From assembly GCA_964549595.1 (NCBI GenBank), contig CAZJWK010000005.1, positions 3,968 through 67,967 of the forward strand: DNA of 64,000 nucleotides, written 5' to 3'. The translations under genes and the position numbers were made by a program. The number at the start of each line of letters is the position of its first letter. Position 1 is the stretch's first letter. Under the pieces are notes generated by a model. The model was given only the letters and a program-made list of their open reading frames with translations. It ran no database searches and was not told where the DNA came from. This document shows positions 52,534 through 61,098 of this stretch, piece by piece. The stretch comes from CAZQQN01 sp964549595 (GTDB lineage: Bacteria > Bacteroidota > Bacteroidia > CAILMK01 > CAYYUA01).

Positions 52534-53142
52534 CTACTCTTTGACAAATTTCAATTGAACCATTGCATCATTAATAATGGCTTTTTGCAAGCTTTTGTTG
52601 TCGTAATAGTAATAGTTTGTGTTACCACTTGGGAGTTTCAGGGCATACTTCCCCGATGACTTTTCTTCTATGGGTATAAAATTGGCATAATTTTCGCTAA
52701 AAAGTTCAGACCTTCCCTTTGGCGCCCTAAAATAAAGGCAAGCCGTAGAGTACCTTGCTTTATTATGGCAAAGCTGATAAGGATCTTCCTCGTCCTTTTT
52801 TATCCGATAACAGTTACCTTTCCAACGAATGTTTGACTTGTCCCATATTTCATCATTGACGACATTTTTTACCCGGGCTTTTACCATAAAATCCCGGTTA
52901 AAGACCACATTCAACCGAAAAACTACATGAAACATCTTAATCAAACGGGCTTTTATATCCGATTTTATCTCATAATGGGTTTTTCCGTTTTCGACAAATT
53001 GCTTGGCGTGAAGGGTCCCGACTTTTGAATTCCCATACATTATGCTGTACTTTATTTTTTGTTCATTGTCCTCCGGATAAAATGATGAAAGTAAAATAAA
53101 GCAAAAGCCAATGAACAGTATTTTAAAAAGCCTTAATGCCAA
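52534..53142 (-). CDS. DUF6134-like secreted protein with out-of-frame start
   Basis: The protein (202 residues from the TTG at 53142) has an N-terminal hydrophobic signal (FKILFIGFCFILLSSF) and a beta-rich domain with KYSIMYGNSKVGTLHAKQF, KARVKNVVNDEIWDKSN and NTNYYYYDNKS, similar to the Bacteroidota DUF6134 family. An ATG at 53152 with seven As and then TTG lies one base out of frame; with six As the product would start MKKLALRLFK, a more usual signal peptide. Either sequencing error, a phase-variable tract or transcriptional slippage is possible. Function unknown. Confidence 0.65.
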   Translation of the reverse strand: MALRLFKILFIGFCFILLSSFYPEDNEQKIKYSIMYGNSKVGTLHAKQFVENGKTHYEIKSDIKARLIKMFHVVFRLNVVFNRDFMVKARVKNVVNDEIWDKSNIRWKGNCYRIKKDEEDPYQLCHNKARYSTACLYFRAPKGRSELFSENYANFIPIEEKSSGKYALKLPSGNTNYYYYDNKSLQKAIINDAMVQLKFVKE

Positions 53143-53149
53143 TTTTTTT
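53143..53149 (-). repeat. A7 homopolymer (plus-strand T7) at a signal-peptide start
   Basis: Seven consecutive As on the coding strand directly after an ATG (53152-53150). Loss of one A would fuse the ATG in frame with the DUF6134-like protein; the current frame gives ATG-AAA-AAA-ATT-GGC and stops after nine residues. Confidence 0.75.
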
Positions 53150-53428
53150 CATGTTTTAATTAAACATTCAAAAGAATGATAAAAAACCCTGACTAATTAA
53201 CGCAATGATTGGCTTTCCATTATAAAAAACCTTTTTAAGTAGGCCTTTAAGCAATACATATTTAATTCGTTTTTTGCCGGATTGGGCCTTTATCCATTAA
53301 AGAGTAGTTAAAATACCAGGCTGAGCCAAAAAATGCCAAATGAGGGCATTTTTTCGATTACCATAACTTTCTACAAAAAACCTTTACCTTGTAAAGGATA
53401 AAAAAGCATAAGGGGAAAAGTAAAATGC

Positions 53429-54394
53429 TTACCTGGGGAAATCACTTACCCCGAATTCCTTTCGGATACTACTATCTCCCAAATTATTTTTATTCCAATA
53501 ATCCGTTTTGAGGGTTTTGTCTCGAACAGCTATAGTCTTTAACTGCCGGCTATCTTCACCAAAACCGCTTTCATGTTTGTCTATCCAGCCCTGAATCCGG
53601 TAAGGGAAGGCCTTCTCATAAACAATGGTCAGTGTCCTGGGAATTTCAGGATAATGGATCCGGTATGCCATTAATTTCTTGCCCTTAAATTGGTTGCCTT
53701 CATAAGCCTTTTGTTTAATTTCAGCTTTCTCAGGCTTTAGCTTCCTGTGCCGCAGCCTTTTAAAAAGAGTACCCGGTACCATCTTGACTGAACCGGTCGG
53801 TAAGGACTCAGGAGCTAACCGCAGGCGGGTCCATACTTCATCCTCAAGCCAAGCCCTTTCTGTTTTATAATCTTCATGGACTTCATCCTGAAAATAAGAA
53901 AAGCCCTGCCAATGGTATTCACCATCCCGGTTATTCATTTGCAGGTAAGCATGTCCGCACCAATCCTGGGATGATGTAGTAACTTTTAAGGAATGGGGAT
54001 ATTTACCTCTATGTACAGGAGTGAAAACAGACATCATCATGGAGTAATCATAAAGCCCTGTTTGAAAGCGTTTGATTTTATTCAGCTTAAGTATTTTGGT
54101 AGCATTTTTACTGGGTCCTTTCTCATGTTTGACCTGCTTATCCGTCAAAAAATCCTCGGTTACAAAAATTAAAATTGCTTCACCCGGATTTTTCTGGCCG
54201 TAGCGTCCTTGTTTGAGCTTGAAATGGCTCAACTCTGCTTCGCCGGCATACCAATAGTCCTTGAATTCCGGAGAAAGCCGAACTTTTGAGGAAGATTCCT
54301 TTTTGCCCTCTTCTCCTTTGGGCTGTGAGTTACAAGCCGTTGTTAAAGCAACAAAAAAAGCCAGAATAAACAGGTTAGTATTTAAATTAGGCAT
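53429..54394 (-). CDS. Conserved Bacteroidota lipoprotein
   Basis: This 321-residue protein has a lipoprotein signal peptide with lipobox ALTTAC (Cys near residue 21) followed by an acidic/serine linker and a domain with FKDYWYAGEAELSHFKLKQGRYGQ, HRGKYPHSLKVTTSSQDWCGHAY, YHWQGFSYF and FPYRIQGWIDKHE. This family is conserved in Bacteroidota and is often mislabelled 'septum formation inhibitor Maf' (recollection), with no support for that here. The ATG at 54394 is preferred to the frame start at 54535, which overlaps the DoxX gene. Function unknown. Confidence 0.7.
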   Translation of the reverse strand: MPNLNTNLFILAFFVALTTACNSQPKGEEGKKESSSKVRLSPEFKDYWYAGEAELSHFKLKQGRYGQKNPGEAILIFVTEDFLTDKQVKHEKGPSKNATKILKLNKIKRFQTGLYDYSMMMSVFTPVHRGKYPHSLKVTTSSQDWCGHAYLQMNNRDGEYHWQGFSYFQDEVHEDYKTERAWLEDEVWTRLRLAPESLPTGSVKMVPGTLFKRLRHRKLKPEKAEIKQKAYEGNQFKGKKLMAYRIHYPEIPRTLTIVYEKAFPYRIQGWIDKHESGFGEDSRQLKTIAVRDKTLKTDYWNKNNLGDSSIRKEFGVSDFPR

Positions 54395-54524
54395 GATTAT
54401 TTTTTTGGGTTTTCCTAACCACAAAAAAAACAAATACCTCAAAGAAAACCTTGAATATATAGTTATAAGAGAGGAAATACATCCTCCCTTATTTTTGACT
54501 AAAAGGCTTAATCCTAACCCATGC

Positions 54525-54929
54525 TTATTCCTCACTGCCCTCTTTTCCTTGTAATTCTTCTTCCAGGAGATTAATGCCCGCTACTGTTAAAGCACCCCCG
54601 ATTAAGGCAATATTTTTCAGAATGGCCTGTAATTGCTGTTGAAATTGGTCACCACCTTCAGCCCCTATCATCATAGGCAAATGAACGCCAAGGATAAAAG
54701 CCAATAACATTAAGGCCAATAACAATGCAGCCAGTTTTACTTTTTTATTGATAAAAAAGGCAATGGCCGCTAAAATGTGGCCGAGACCGGTCAAGTAAAC
54801 CCAGAATTGGCCTGGTGGAATGGCTACCATTTCACCCATCTGGGAAGCTTTCATAAAATGAAAAATGCCGAAAATTAAAAAAGGAATGCCAAAAATAATA
54901 CGTGCAACAGAGGTAGTAAGGAGTCTCAT
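54525..54929 (-). CDS. DoxX family membrane protein
   Basis: This 134-residue protein has four predicted helices with the DoxX start SVARIIFGIPFLIFGIFHF, the PGQFWVYLTGLGHILAAIAFF middle and ILKNIALIGGALTVAG end. DoxX proteins take part in thiol/quinone redox or oxidative stress responses, but this subgroup (with LPMMIG) is uncharacterised. It has no cysteines suited to redox chemistry. It is separated by about 340 bp from the divergent carboxyltransferase gene. Confidence 0.75.
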   Translation of the reverse strand: MRLLTTSVARIIFGIPFLIFGIFHFMKASQMGEMVAIPPGQFWVYLTGLGHILAAIAFFINKKVKLAALLLALMLLAFILGVHLPMMIGAEGGDQFQQQLQAILKNIALIGGALTVAGINLLEEELQGKEGSEE

Positions 54930-55271
54930 AGTTTACCTTTTTTGGTTTGCAAGTATGAAATTAAAAAATAAAACAATTAATTCAAAATTTTTAGGCTTAA
55001 TAAAGCCTTGGCAGATAATGCAAAAATGAGGCAAGTCCCCACAATAAAAGTTTAAACATTTTTCTTGAATTCCCATTGGGAGTTCTTCTAATAGCTGCCG
55101 AATGATGCCTTTATTTATTCCAAAACACAGAATCCCACAATCTATTGATAACCCGGCTTGAAAAACCTTTGAAAGCCTAATGAATTAAATGAATGGACTC
55201 CCTTTAAAATCCCTAAAATTTATATCTTTGCCGGTTTCAGAAAGGCATTAACACCCAATAAATCCGATTTT
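54930..55271. other. 342-bp divergent intergenic region
   Basis: Holds the promoter for the carboxylase gene (55223-55230) and a small perfect hairpin AGGCTT-AATA-AAGCCT (54993-55008) without a T-tract in either direction. The hairpin could lie in the 5' leader of the DoxX transcript. No gene seen. Confidence 0.45.
55223..55230 (+). promoter_or_regulatory. -7 element TATCTTTG for the carboxylase gene
   Basis: Exact TAnnTTTG match 42 bp upstream of ATG 55272, with TTT at 55203-55205 and a 17-bp spacer. Confidence 0.5.
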
Positions 55272-56828
55272 ATGAGTAGCACCAATCAGCAAAAATTTGA
55301 TGAGCTCAGACAAAAACGTGAAGAAGCAAAGCAAGGAGGTGGACAAGATCGGATCGATAAGCAACATGAAAAAGGTAAGTTAACGGCCCGCGAGCGCATT
55401 CATTTTTTGGTTGATGAAGGCTCCTTTGAAGAAATCGATGCTTTTAAGCAACACCGGAGTACCGACTTCGGCCTGGATAAGCAACAATACCTCGGGGACG
55501 GAGTGGTTACCGGTTATGGTACCATAAATGAAAGATTGGTATACCTATTCTCACAGGATTTCACGGTTTTTGGGGGCTCCCTATCTGAAACCCATGCCGA
55601 AAAGATCTGCAAGGTCATGGATCTGGCCATGCAAAACGGAGCGCCCGTTATTGGCCTCAATGATTCGGGAGGAGCCCGCATACAAGAGGGCGTTACCTCA
55701 TTAGCCGGCTATGCGGATATTTTTTACCGAAATACCCGCGCATCCGGAATTATTCCGCAAATATCAGCCATTATGGGTCCCTGCGCTGGGGGTGCTGTTT
55801 ACTCGCCCGCTATCACCGATTTTACGTTTATGGTGGAGGAAACCTCCTACATGTTTGTAACAGGACCGAATGTAGTGAAAACGGTTACCCATGAGGATGT
55901 AACGGCTGAAGACCTGGGCGGTGCTGATACCCATGCTACCAAATCCGGTGTGACGCATTTTGCTTCCAAAAATGAATTAACCTGCATTGAAGATATCAAA
56001 CAACTGCTCAGTTATATCCCGCAAAATTGCGAAGAACAACCACCGAATCTTCAATACGAAGGAAAGGAAGATGAGACCCATTCTGCCCTTAACGATATCA
56101 TACCCGAAAACCCCAACCAACCTTATGACATGAGGGAAGTGATAAACGGGGTACTGGACAAGGATTCCTTCATGGAGATCCAAAAGGATTTTGCAGAAAA
56201 CATCGTTATCGGCTTGGGCCGGATTGGTGGCCGAAGCATTGGAATCGTGGCCAATCAGCCTCAACATTTAGCCGGTGTGCTGGATATCAATGCATCCACA
56301 AAAGGTGCCCGTTTCGTGAGGTTTTGCGATTCTTTTAACATCCCCCTTTTAACTTTTGAAGACGTACCCGGTTTCTTACCCGGAACCGACCAGGAATGGA
56401 ACGGTATCATAAAAAATGGGGCCAAATTGCTTTATGCATTTGCTGAAGCCACTGTGCCACGGGCTACCGTCATTACCAGAAAGGCATACGGCGGCGCTTA
56501 CGATGTAATGAACTCCAAGCACATCGGTGCCGACCTCAATTTTGCCTGGCCAACGGCTGAAATCGCTGTAATGGGTCCTAAAGGAGCAGCGGAAATTATT
56601 TTCCGAAAAGAAATCAAAGAAGCAGAAGACCCGGAGGCCAAACTCCAGGAAAAAATGGAAGAGTATTCCGATATGTTTGCCCATCCGTATAAAGCGGCTG
56701 CCAGAGGGTTCATTGATGACGTGATTAAGCCAGAGGAAACGCGGATTAAACTCATGAAAGGCTTTAAAATGCTGGAAAACAAGGTGGATAATTTACCACG
56801 GAAAAAGCACGGGAATATTCCCCTTTAA
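55272..56828 (+). CDS. Acyl-CoA carboxylase carboxyltransferase (beta) subunit
   Basis: The 518-residue protein has the carboxyl transferase domain of propionyl-/acetyl-CoA carboxylase beta subunits, with GKLTARERIHFLVDEGSF, SQDFTVFGGSLSE, NDSGGARIQEGV, MGPCAGGAVYSPA and the C-terminal DVPGFLPGTDQEWNGIIKNGAKLLYAF and AYGGAYDVM motifs. It transfers CO2 from biotin to propionyl- or acyl-CoA. No biotin carboxylase or carrier gene is adjacent. It could equally be a methylmalonyl-CoA decarboxylase alpha subunit, so no gene symbol is given. Confidence 0.9.
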   Translation: MSSTNQQKFDELRQKREEAKQGGGQDRIDKQHEKGKLTARERIHFLVDEGSFEEIDAFKQHRSTDFGLDKQQYLGDGVVTGYGTINERLVYLFSQDFTVFGGSLSETHAEKICKVMDLAMQNGAPVIGLNDSGGARIQEGVTSLAGYADIFYRNTRASGIIPQISAIMGPCAGGAVYSPAITDFTFMVEETSYMFVTGPNVVKTVTHEDVTAEDLGGADTHATKSGVTHFASKNELTCIEDIKQLLSYIPQNCEEQPPNLQYEGKEDETHSALNDIIPENPNQPYDMREVINGVLDKDSFMEIQKDFAENIVIGLGRIGGRSIGIVANQPQHLAGVLDINASTKGARFVRFCDSFNIPLLTFEDVPGFLPGTDQEWNGIIKNGAKLLYAFAEATVPRATVITRKAYGGAYDVMNSKHIGADLNFAWPTAEIAVMGPKGAAEIIFRKEIKEAEDPEAKLQEKMEEYSDMFAHPYKAAARGFIDDVIKPEETRIKLMKGFKMLENKVDNLPRKKHGNIPL

Positions 56829-56974
56829 AGGAGTCCTTTCCCAATTCTAAGGTTATTATGAATAGGAAAATTCGAATAAAGTAAGGCTTCTTTGATATCC
56901 CGGACTAAACATGGGGCTAATATAGAATCCAGCAATTAAAGAAAGTTCACCTTATTTCCCTCACAATAAAAGCA

Positions 56975-57925
56975 TTAAAAGGCTTTATACCGGTAATTCG
57001 GCACTAAAGCCAGGGCATTTTCCTTGTCCTTATCCATTTGAGCTTTCAAACCTTCCATATCGGGGAAATGTTCGTCACCCCTTAACCATTCCAGAAATTC
57101 AACCGTAATCGAGGCACCGTAAATGTCCTCATTGAAATCAAATAAGTACACCTCAATCCTTTTATCGCCATTGGCTTTCACAGTAGGGCGATTCCCTATG
57201 TTTAACATCCCAAAAAAAGCTTGATCCTTCACAAAAACCCGGACAAGGTAAACCCCTTCAGCCGGAATTAATTTGATTTGCTCTTCCACTTCAATATTGG
57301 CTGTGGGGTAGCCCATTGTCCTACCCAGTTTATCCCCGGTTATTACTTTACCTTTTAACCGGTAATAATGATTCAGGAACTCCGTAGCCCTCGAAACATC
57401 TCCTTCCATCAAGGCATTACGGATTTTGGTAGAGCTAACGGTCACATCATCAATTTCCTGGGGCGGAATTTGTTCAATTTCATAGCCGTAAGTTGTCGCT
57501 CCTTCCTGGAGGTCCTCAAAAGACCCCTCCCGGTTTTTCCCAAACCGGTGGTCATGGCCTATCACCAACATTCGGGTACCAAGGTTATTTACGAGCAGAT
57601 CCCGAATAAATTCCACTGCAGTCAAGCGGGAAAATTCCTTGGTAAAAGGAACAACCACCACGTTTTGCAAACCAAACCTTTCTAACAACTCAATTTTTTC
57701 ATTAAGCGTATTGAGTAATTTAAGGTCCGGGTTATCAGGTTGAAGCACCAATCGGGGATGGGGCCAAAAAGTCAAAAGCAAGCTTTCTCCTTCTTTTTGC
57801 CTTGCCAAGGTATTAAGGCGGTCAAGGATTTTCTGGTGCCCAATGTGAACGCCATCAAAAGTCCCGATAGTAACCACAGGATTTCTGACTTTTTCGTAGT
57901 CTTCCAGACTCCGGAATATTCTCAT
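56975..57925 (-). CDS. ribF: Bifunctional riboflavin kinase/FAD synthetase
   Basis: The 316-residue enzyme makes FMN then FAD. The N-terminal FAD-synthetase domain carries GTFDGVHIGHQ and GHDHRFGKNREG, and the C-terminal flavokinase domain carries GDKLGRTMGYPTANI and GMLNIGNRPTV. The ATG overlaps the truB stop by 4 bp (ATGA). It belongs to the leftward ftsX-DUF3098-uppP-truB-ribF cluster. Confidence 0.95.
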   Translation of the reverse strand: MRIFRSLEDYEKVRNPVVTIGTFDGVHIGHQKILDRLNTLARQKEGESLLLTFWPHPRLVLQPDNPDLKLLNTLNEKIELLERFGLQNVVVVPFTKEFSRLTAVEFIRDLLVNNLGTRMLVIGHDHRFGKNREGSFEDLQEGATTYGYEIEQIPPQEIDDVTVSSTKIRNALMEGDVSRATEFLNHYYRLKGKVITGDKLGRTMGYPTANIEVEEQIKLIPAEGVYLVRVFVKDQAFFGMLNIGNRPTVKANGDKRIEVYLFDFNEDIYGASITVEFLEWLRGDEHFPDMEGLKAQMDKDKENALALVPNYRYKAF

Positions 57926-58647
57926 GACAAGGTGTTGCTTTTCGTTTGCTCAAAAAGTTGTTTTAGCTCCGTCAAGTTGAATGCTTTTTCAACCCGGTAA
58001 TCCCCTATTTCCGTTCGCCTCAAGGCAGTGACATAAGCTCCGGACCGGAGGTAATTACCAAAATCACGCGCCAAACTTCTGACATATGTGCCTTTGCTAC
58101 AGTGTAACCTGATATGCACATCCGGCCAATCAATGTGCTCTATACTTAACTCATAAACCTCCACCGGTTTGGATTGGGTTTTCACTTTTTTACCCTTCCT
58201 GGCTTCCTCATAGGCGCGTTTTCCACCTACTTTGACAGCCGAATAATCAGGAGGCGTTTGTGCCAAACTTCCTTCAAAGCAAGATGCCGCTTCTTTTACA
58301 CTGTCCTCATCAAGGTGCTCAAGGGCAAATTCCTGGTCAATTTCTGTATCAGCATCAAAGGAGGGCGTAGTAGCCCCTAACCGGAAAGTGGCTTCATACG
58401 TTTTGGGAAGCTTTTGAAAATCCTCGATGCTTTTGGTCATCTTACCCGTACAAAGAATAAGCAGTCCTGTTGCAACGGGATCTAAAGTACCGGCATGACC
58501 AACTTTCTTCACATAGCCAGGATAATTTTCCCTTACAAACTTTACTACTTGAAAGGAAGTCCAGTTTTGGGGTTTATCTACCAGAAGAAAATTTCCCTGG
58601 TTAAAATCCAACGCCTTAGGCCAATGATGTTTATCAATCTTTGTCAT
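57922..58647 (-). CDS. truB: tRNA pseudouridine(55) synthase
   Basis: TruB (241 residues) makes pseudouridine at tRNA position 55. It has the GGxLxxDKP-like NFLLVDKPQNWTSF start and the catalytic aspartate D56 in KVGHAGTLDPVATG, plus the RLHCSKGTYVRSLARD RNA-contact motif. The ATG at 58647 fits the family; a longer frame reaching 58737 would overlap uppP. It is in the middle of the cluster, after uppP by 55 bp. Confidence 0.94.
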   Translation of the reverse strand: MTKIDKHHWPKALDFNQGNFLLVDKPQNWTSFQVVKFVRENYPGYVKKVGHAGTLDPVATGLLILCTGKMTKSIEDFQKLPKTYEATFRLGATTPSFDADTEIDQEFALEHLDEDSVKEAASCFEGSLAQTPPDYSAVKVGGKRAYEEARKGKKVKTQSKPVEVYELSIEHIDWPDVHIRLHCSKGTYVRSLARDFGNYLRSGAYVTALRRTEIGDYRVEKAFNLTELKQLFEQTKSNTLS

Positions 58648-58702
58648 TTTTAGCTTGCAAAGGCTTTGTTTTAACAGGCAAATTTGCGGATTTTCCCTCT
58701 GA

Positions 58703-59494
58703 TTAAACCAGTGCGCTAATGATAGCCACAACGCCAATCATCAAGCAATAAAAACTAAAGTAAATAATTTTGCCCTTACGCACCAGTGCAACCATCCATC
58801 TGCAAGCCGCCACTCCTGCTAAAAAGGCCCCTAAAAAACCGGCAAACATAGGCCAGAAATCGGCATTTCCAGCACTCGGATCCTCCACAAGGGCTTTCAC
58901 TTTCAAAGCGGTAGCCCCGAGGATGGGTAACAAAACCATCAAAAAAGAAAACCGGGTAGCCTGATCCCGCTTTATACCTAATAACAAGGCCGTACCAATG
59001 GTAGCTCCGGAACGGGAAATACCCGGGATAACGGCAAATGCCTGCGCTAAACCTATGATCAAGGCATGGCCAAACCCGACTTTTTTATCCTGCCTCCGGG
59101 CTAATAGGGTCAAATACAAAATAGTGGCAGTAATTAACAACATGGAACCCACAAGGAGCAACCTTCCTGAAAATAAGGCATCCACTTCCTCTTCCCATAG
59201 CACCCCGACAATAGCTACCGGAATCATAGAGATGACAAGTTTCAATACGTATTTATTGCTATCAGTCCAATTTAGGGGAAATAAATTCCTCAGCAAGGCA
59301 TAAATGTCCTTATAAAAAACGACAATCGTGCTAAGTACTGTGGCCCCGTGAACCAGGACCGTAAAGGTAAGGGTATCATGAGCTTTAACACCAAGAAGCA
59401 CCTTCCCTAATTCAATATGCCCACTGCTACTAACCGGTAAAAACTCGGTCAGGCCTTGCACGATGCCTAAAATCAGGGCTTCAAGGACGGACAT
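58703..59494 (-). CDS. uppP: Undecaprenyl-diphosphatase
   Basis: UppP (BacA, 263 residues) recycles undecaprenyl pyrophosphate for cell-wall synthesis at the inner membrane. It has the GLTEFLPVSSSGH motif, with Glu17, and PGISRSGATIGTALL, plus about eight membrane segments. It lies 31 bp downstream of the DUF3098 gene and upstream of truB in the cluster. Confidence 0.95.
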   Translation of the reverse strand: MSVLEALILGIVQGLTEFLPVSSSGHIELGKVLLGVKAHDTLTFTVLVHGATVLSTIVVFYKDIYALLRNLFPLNWTDSNKYVLKLVISMIPVAIVGVLWEEEVDALFSGRLLLVGSMLLITATILYLTLLARRQDKKVGFGHALIIGLAQAFAVIPGISRSGATIGTALLLGIKRDQATRFSFLMVLLPILGATALKVKALVEDPSAGNADFWPMFAGFLGAFLAGVAACRWMVALVRKGKIIYFSFYCLMIGVVAIISALV

Positions 59495-59525
59495 GTTCAG
59501 AACAAGTAAAGATTACAAGGCAGGA

Positions 59526-59834
59526 TTACTCTTCTTTTTGTGCTTCTTTAGCCGATTTTGGGGTTTTCATGATGGCATAAATCTCTAAAATATAGCCGAA
59601 CATCACCACAATAGGGGCAAGTGTTATTTTGCGGAAACTATAAATATTAGTGTCTCCGGACATTAGGATGTAACCAATGATGATGATTACAAATCCAATG
59701 GCCATAAGATAAAAATTATCCCGGCCCAACGGAAATTCAATATGCTTGTTATTTGAGGTTGCTTTTCCCTTGCTCCCGGTTTTGCTTTGATTCGCTGTTT
59801 GCTGCTTTTTCCCTTGTCTCTGTTGTTTTGCCAT
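59526..59834 (-). CDS. DUF3098 family membrane protein
   Basis: The 102-residue protein has a basic, Gln/Lys-rich tail (residues 1-35) and two membrane helices (YLMAIGFVIIIIGYIL and IVVMFGYILEIYAIM). This small protein follows ftsX in Bacteroidota and its function is unknown. It sits between ftsX and uppP, with 215 bp to ftsX and 31 bp to uppP. Confidence 0.8.
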   Translation of the reverse strand: MAKQQRQGKKQQTANQSKTGSKGKATSNNKHIEFPLGRDNFYLMAIGFVIIIIGYILMSGDTNIYSFRKITLAPIVVMFGYILEIYAIMKTPKSAKEAQKEE

Positions 59835-60049
59835 TAGAATTAACCTTGCTGCTTAAGCCCTTCAAAATTACGAAATAATTCCAAAAACCTGCAAATGAAA
59901 TGCGGATAACGTTGAGAATTGCTCAAACCGGTAATGGAAAAACCAGCTTTTGAAGCTTTATTAGGAATCTTTAACTACCAATAAATGCGCACGGGTTCGT
60001 TTTTCATTGCCCGCCAACTAATACCCTACACGTTAATGAAGACTCAGGA

Positions 60050-60913
60050 TCAATATAAATCCTCTAATTTCATTTTCAGGTACTTGTTAATAGAAAACAG
60101 GCCGCTCAAACCCGTAATAAGGCTACCTAAAATTAACATACTACCGAATAGTATAAGGTAAAAAGCACTATGCCCGAACAAATCCATAAAAGGCACCATA
60201 TCCTGCAAAAAATAAAGGATCAAAATCAACAATAGAGAAGCCAAGAAACCTCCAAGCAAACCATGCAACATGGAACGATAGACAAAAGGCTTGCGAATAA
60301 ACCAACGGCTTGCACCCACTAATTGCATGGATTTTATAAGAAACCGGCTTGAATAGAGGCTGAGTCTTATGGTACTGTTAATCAAAGCTATTGCAATCAA
60401 AAGGAAAATGACCGCCAATCCAAGCACAATAAAGCTCGCAATCCTTATATATCTGTCAATATTTTCGACCAAAGCTTTTTCGTAAAACACTTCCTTCACC
60501 TGGTTATTGGCTTCCCACTTTTCTTTGAATTGCTGCAGGGTATCTGCATTGGTAAAGTCCGCATTAAAATAAACATCAAGGGATGGGGGATAGGGGTTAT
60601 AACCAAGCAATTCTCCTGCCTCTTCACCCAGGTTTTTTGCCATTATTTGCCGGGCCTCTTGCTTACTGATGTAATGAATTTCCTTGATGGCCTTTTTATC
60701 CTCCAGGCTTTTTTTGATACGGAAAATATCCGGTTCATTGGCATCCTTCATAAAGTAAATGCTAACCTGGACATTCTCCTTGAGGAAATTTTTTACCTGA
60801 TTACCATGAAAAATCATTAAGGCTAAAAGGCCGACCAAAAATAAAACCAAGGTAATGCTAATGGTAGTGGAAATGTAAGAAACTTTTCGGCGCCTTTTGG
60901 GTTGAACTTTCAA
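60050..60913 (-). CDS. ftsX: Cell division ABC transporter permease FtsX
   Basis: FtsX (287 residues) has a basic N-terminus (KRRRKV), helix LVLFLVGLLALMIFHG, a periplasmic loop with NVQVSIYF and YNPYPPSLDVYF, and three C-terminal helices. FtsEX couples ATP hydrolysis to peptidoglycan hydrolase activation at division. FtsE is not in the window. The first codon is TTG at 60913, since the preceding in-frame TAA is two codons upstream and no ATG lies between. First gene of the cluster. Confidence 0.88.
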   Translation of the reverse strand: MKVQPKRRRKVSYISTTISITLVLFLVGLLALMIFHGNQVKNFLKENVQVSIYFMKDANEPDIFRIKKSLEDKKAIKEIHYISKQEARQIMAKNLGEEAGELLGYNPYPPSLDVYFNADFTNADTLQQFKEKWEANNQVKEVFYEKALVENIDRYIRIASFIVLGLAVIFLLIAIALINSTIRLSLYSSRFLIKSMQLVGASRWFIRKPFVYRSMLHGLLGGFLASLLLILILYFLQDMVPFMDLFGHSAFYLILFGSMLILGSLITGLSGLFSINKYLKMKLEDLY

Positions 60914-61098
60914 GCGTTAAACATTTTGAATGGTCGGTGCTAAATTATGAAATAGGCAAAGAAGTTGGAGAAAAAAACTTTAAGACCTGACAAGTTCGTT
61001 CTATCGCAAAATTTATGGATATCAGGAAAATGCTATAATTCAGGAAGAAACGGGAATTGATTTTGAAAGCATCAAATTCCTGTTACTTACCCGGGAAA

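Noticed and set aside
53429..54394. Septum formation inhibitor Maf
   Set aside because: The protein is a secreted lipoprotein without the Maf nucleotide-pyrophosphatase motifs; the label circulates as a misannotation.
54993..55008. Perfect AGGCTT-AATA-AAGCCT hairpin as a terminator
   Set aside because: No T-tract follows in either direction, and it lies in the 5' region of divergent genes.
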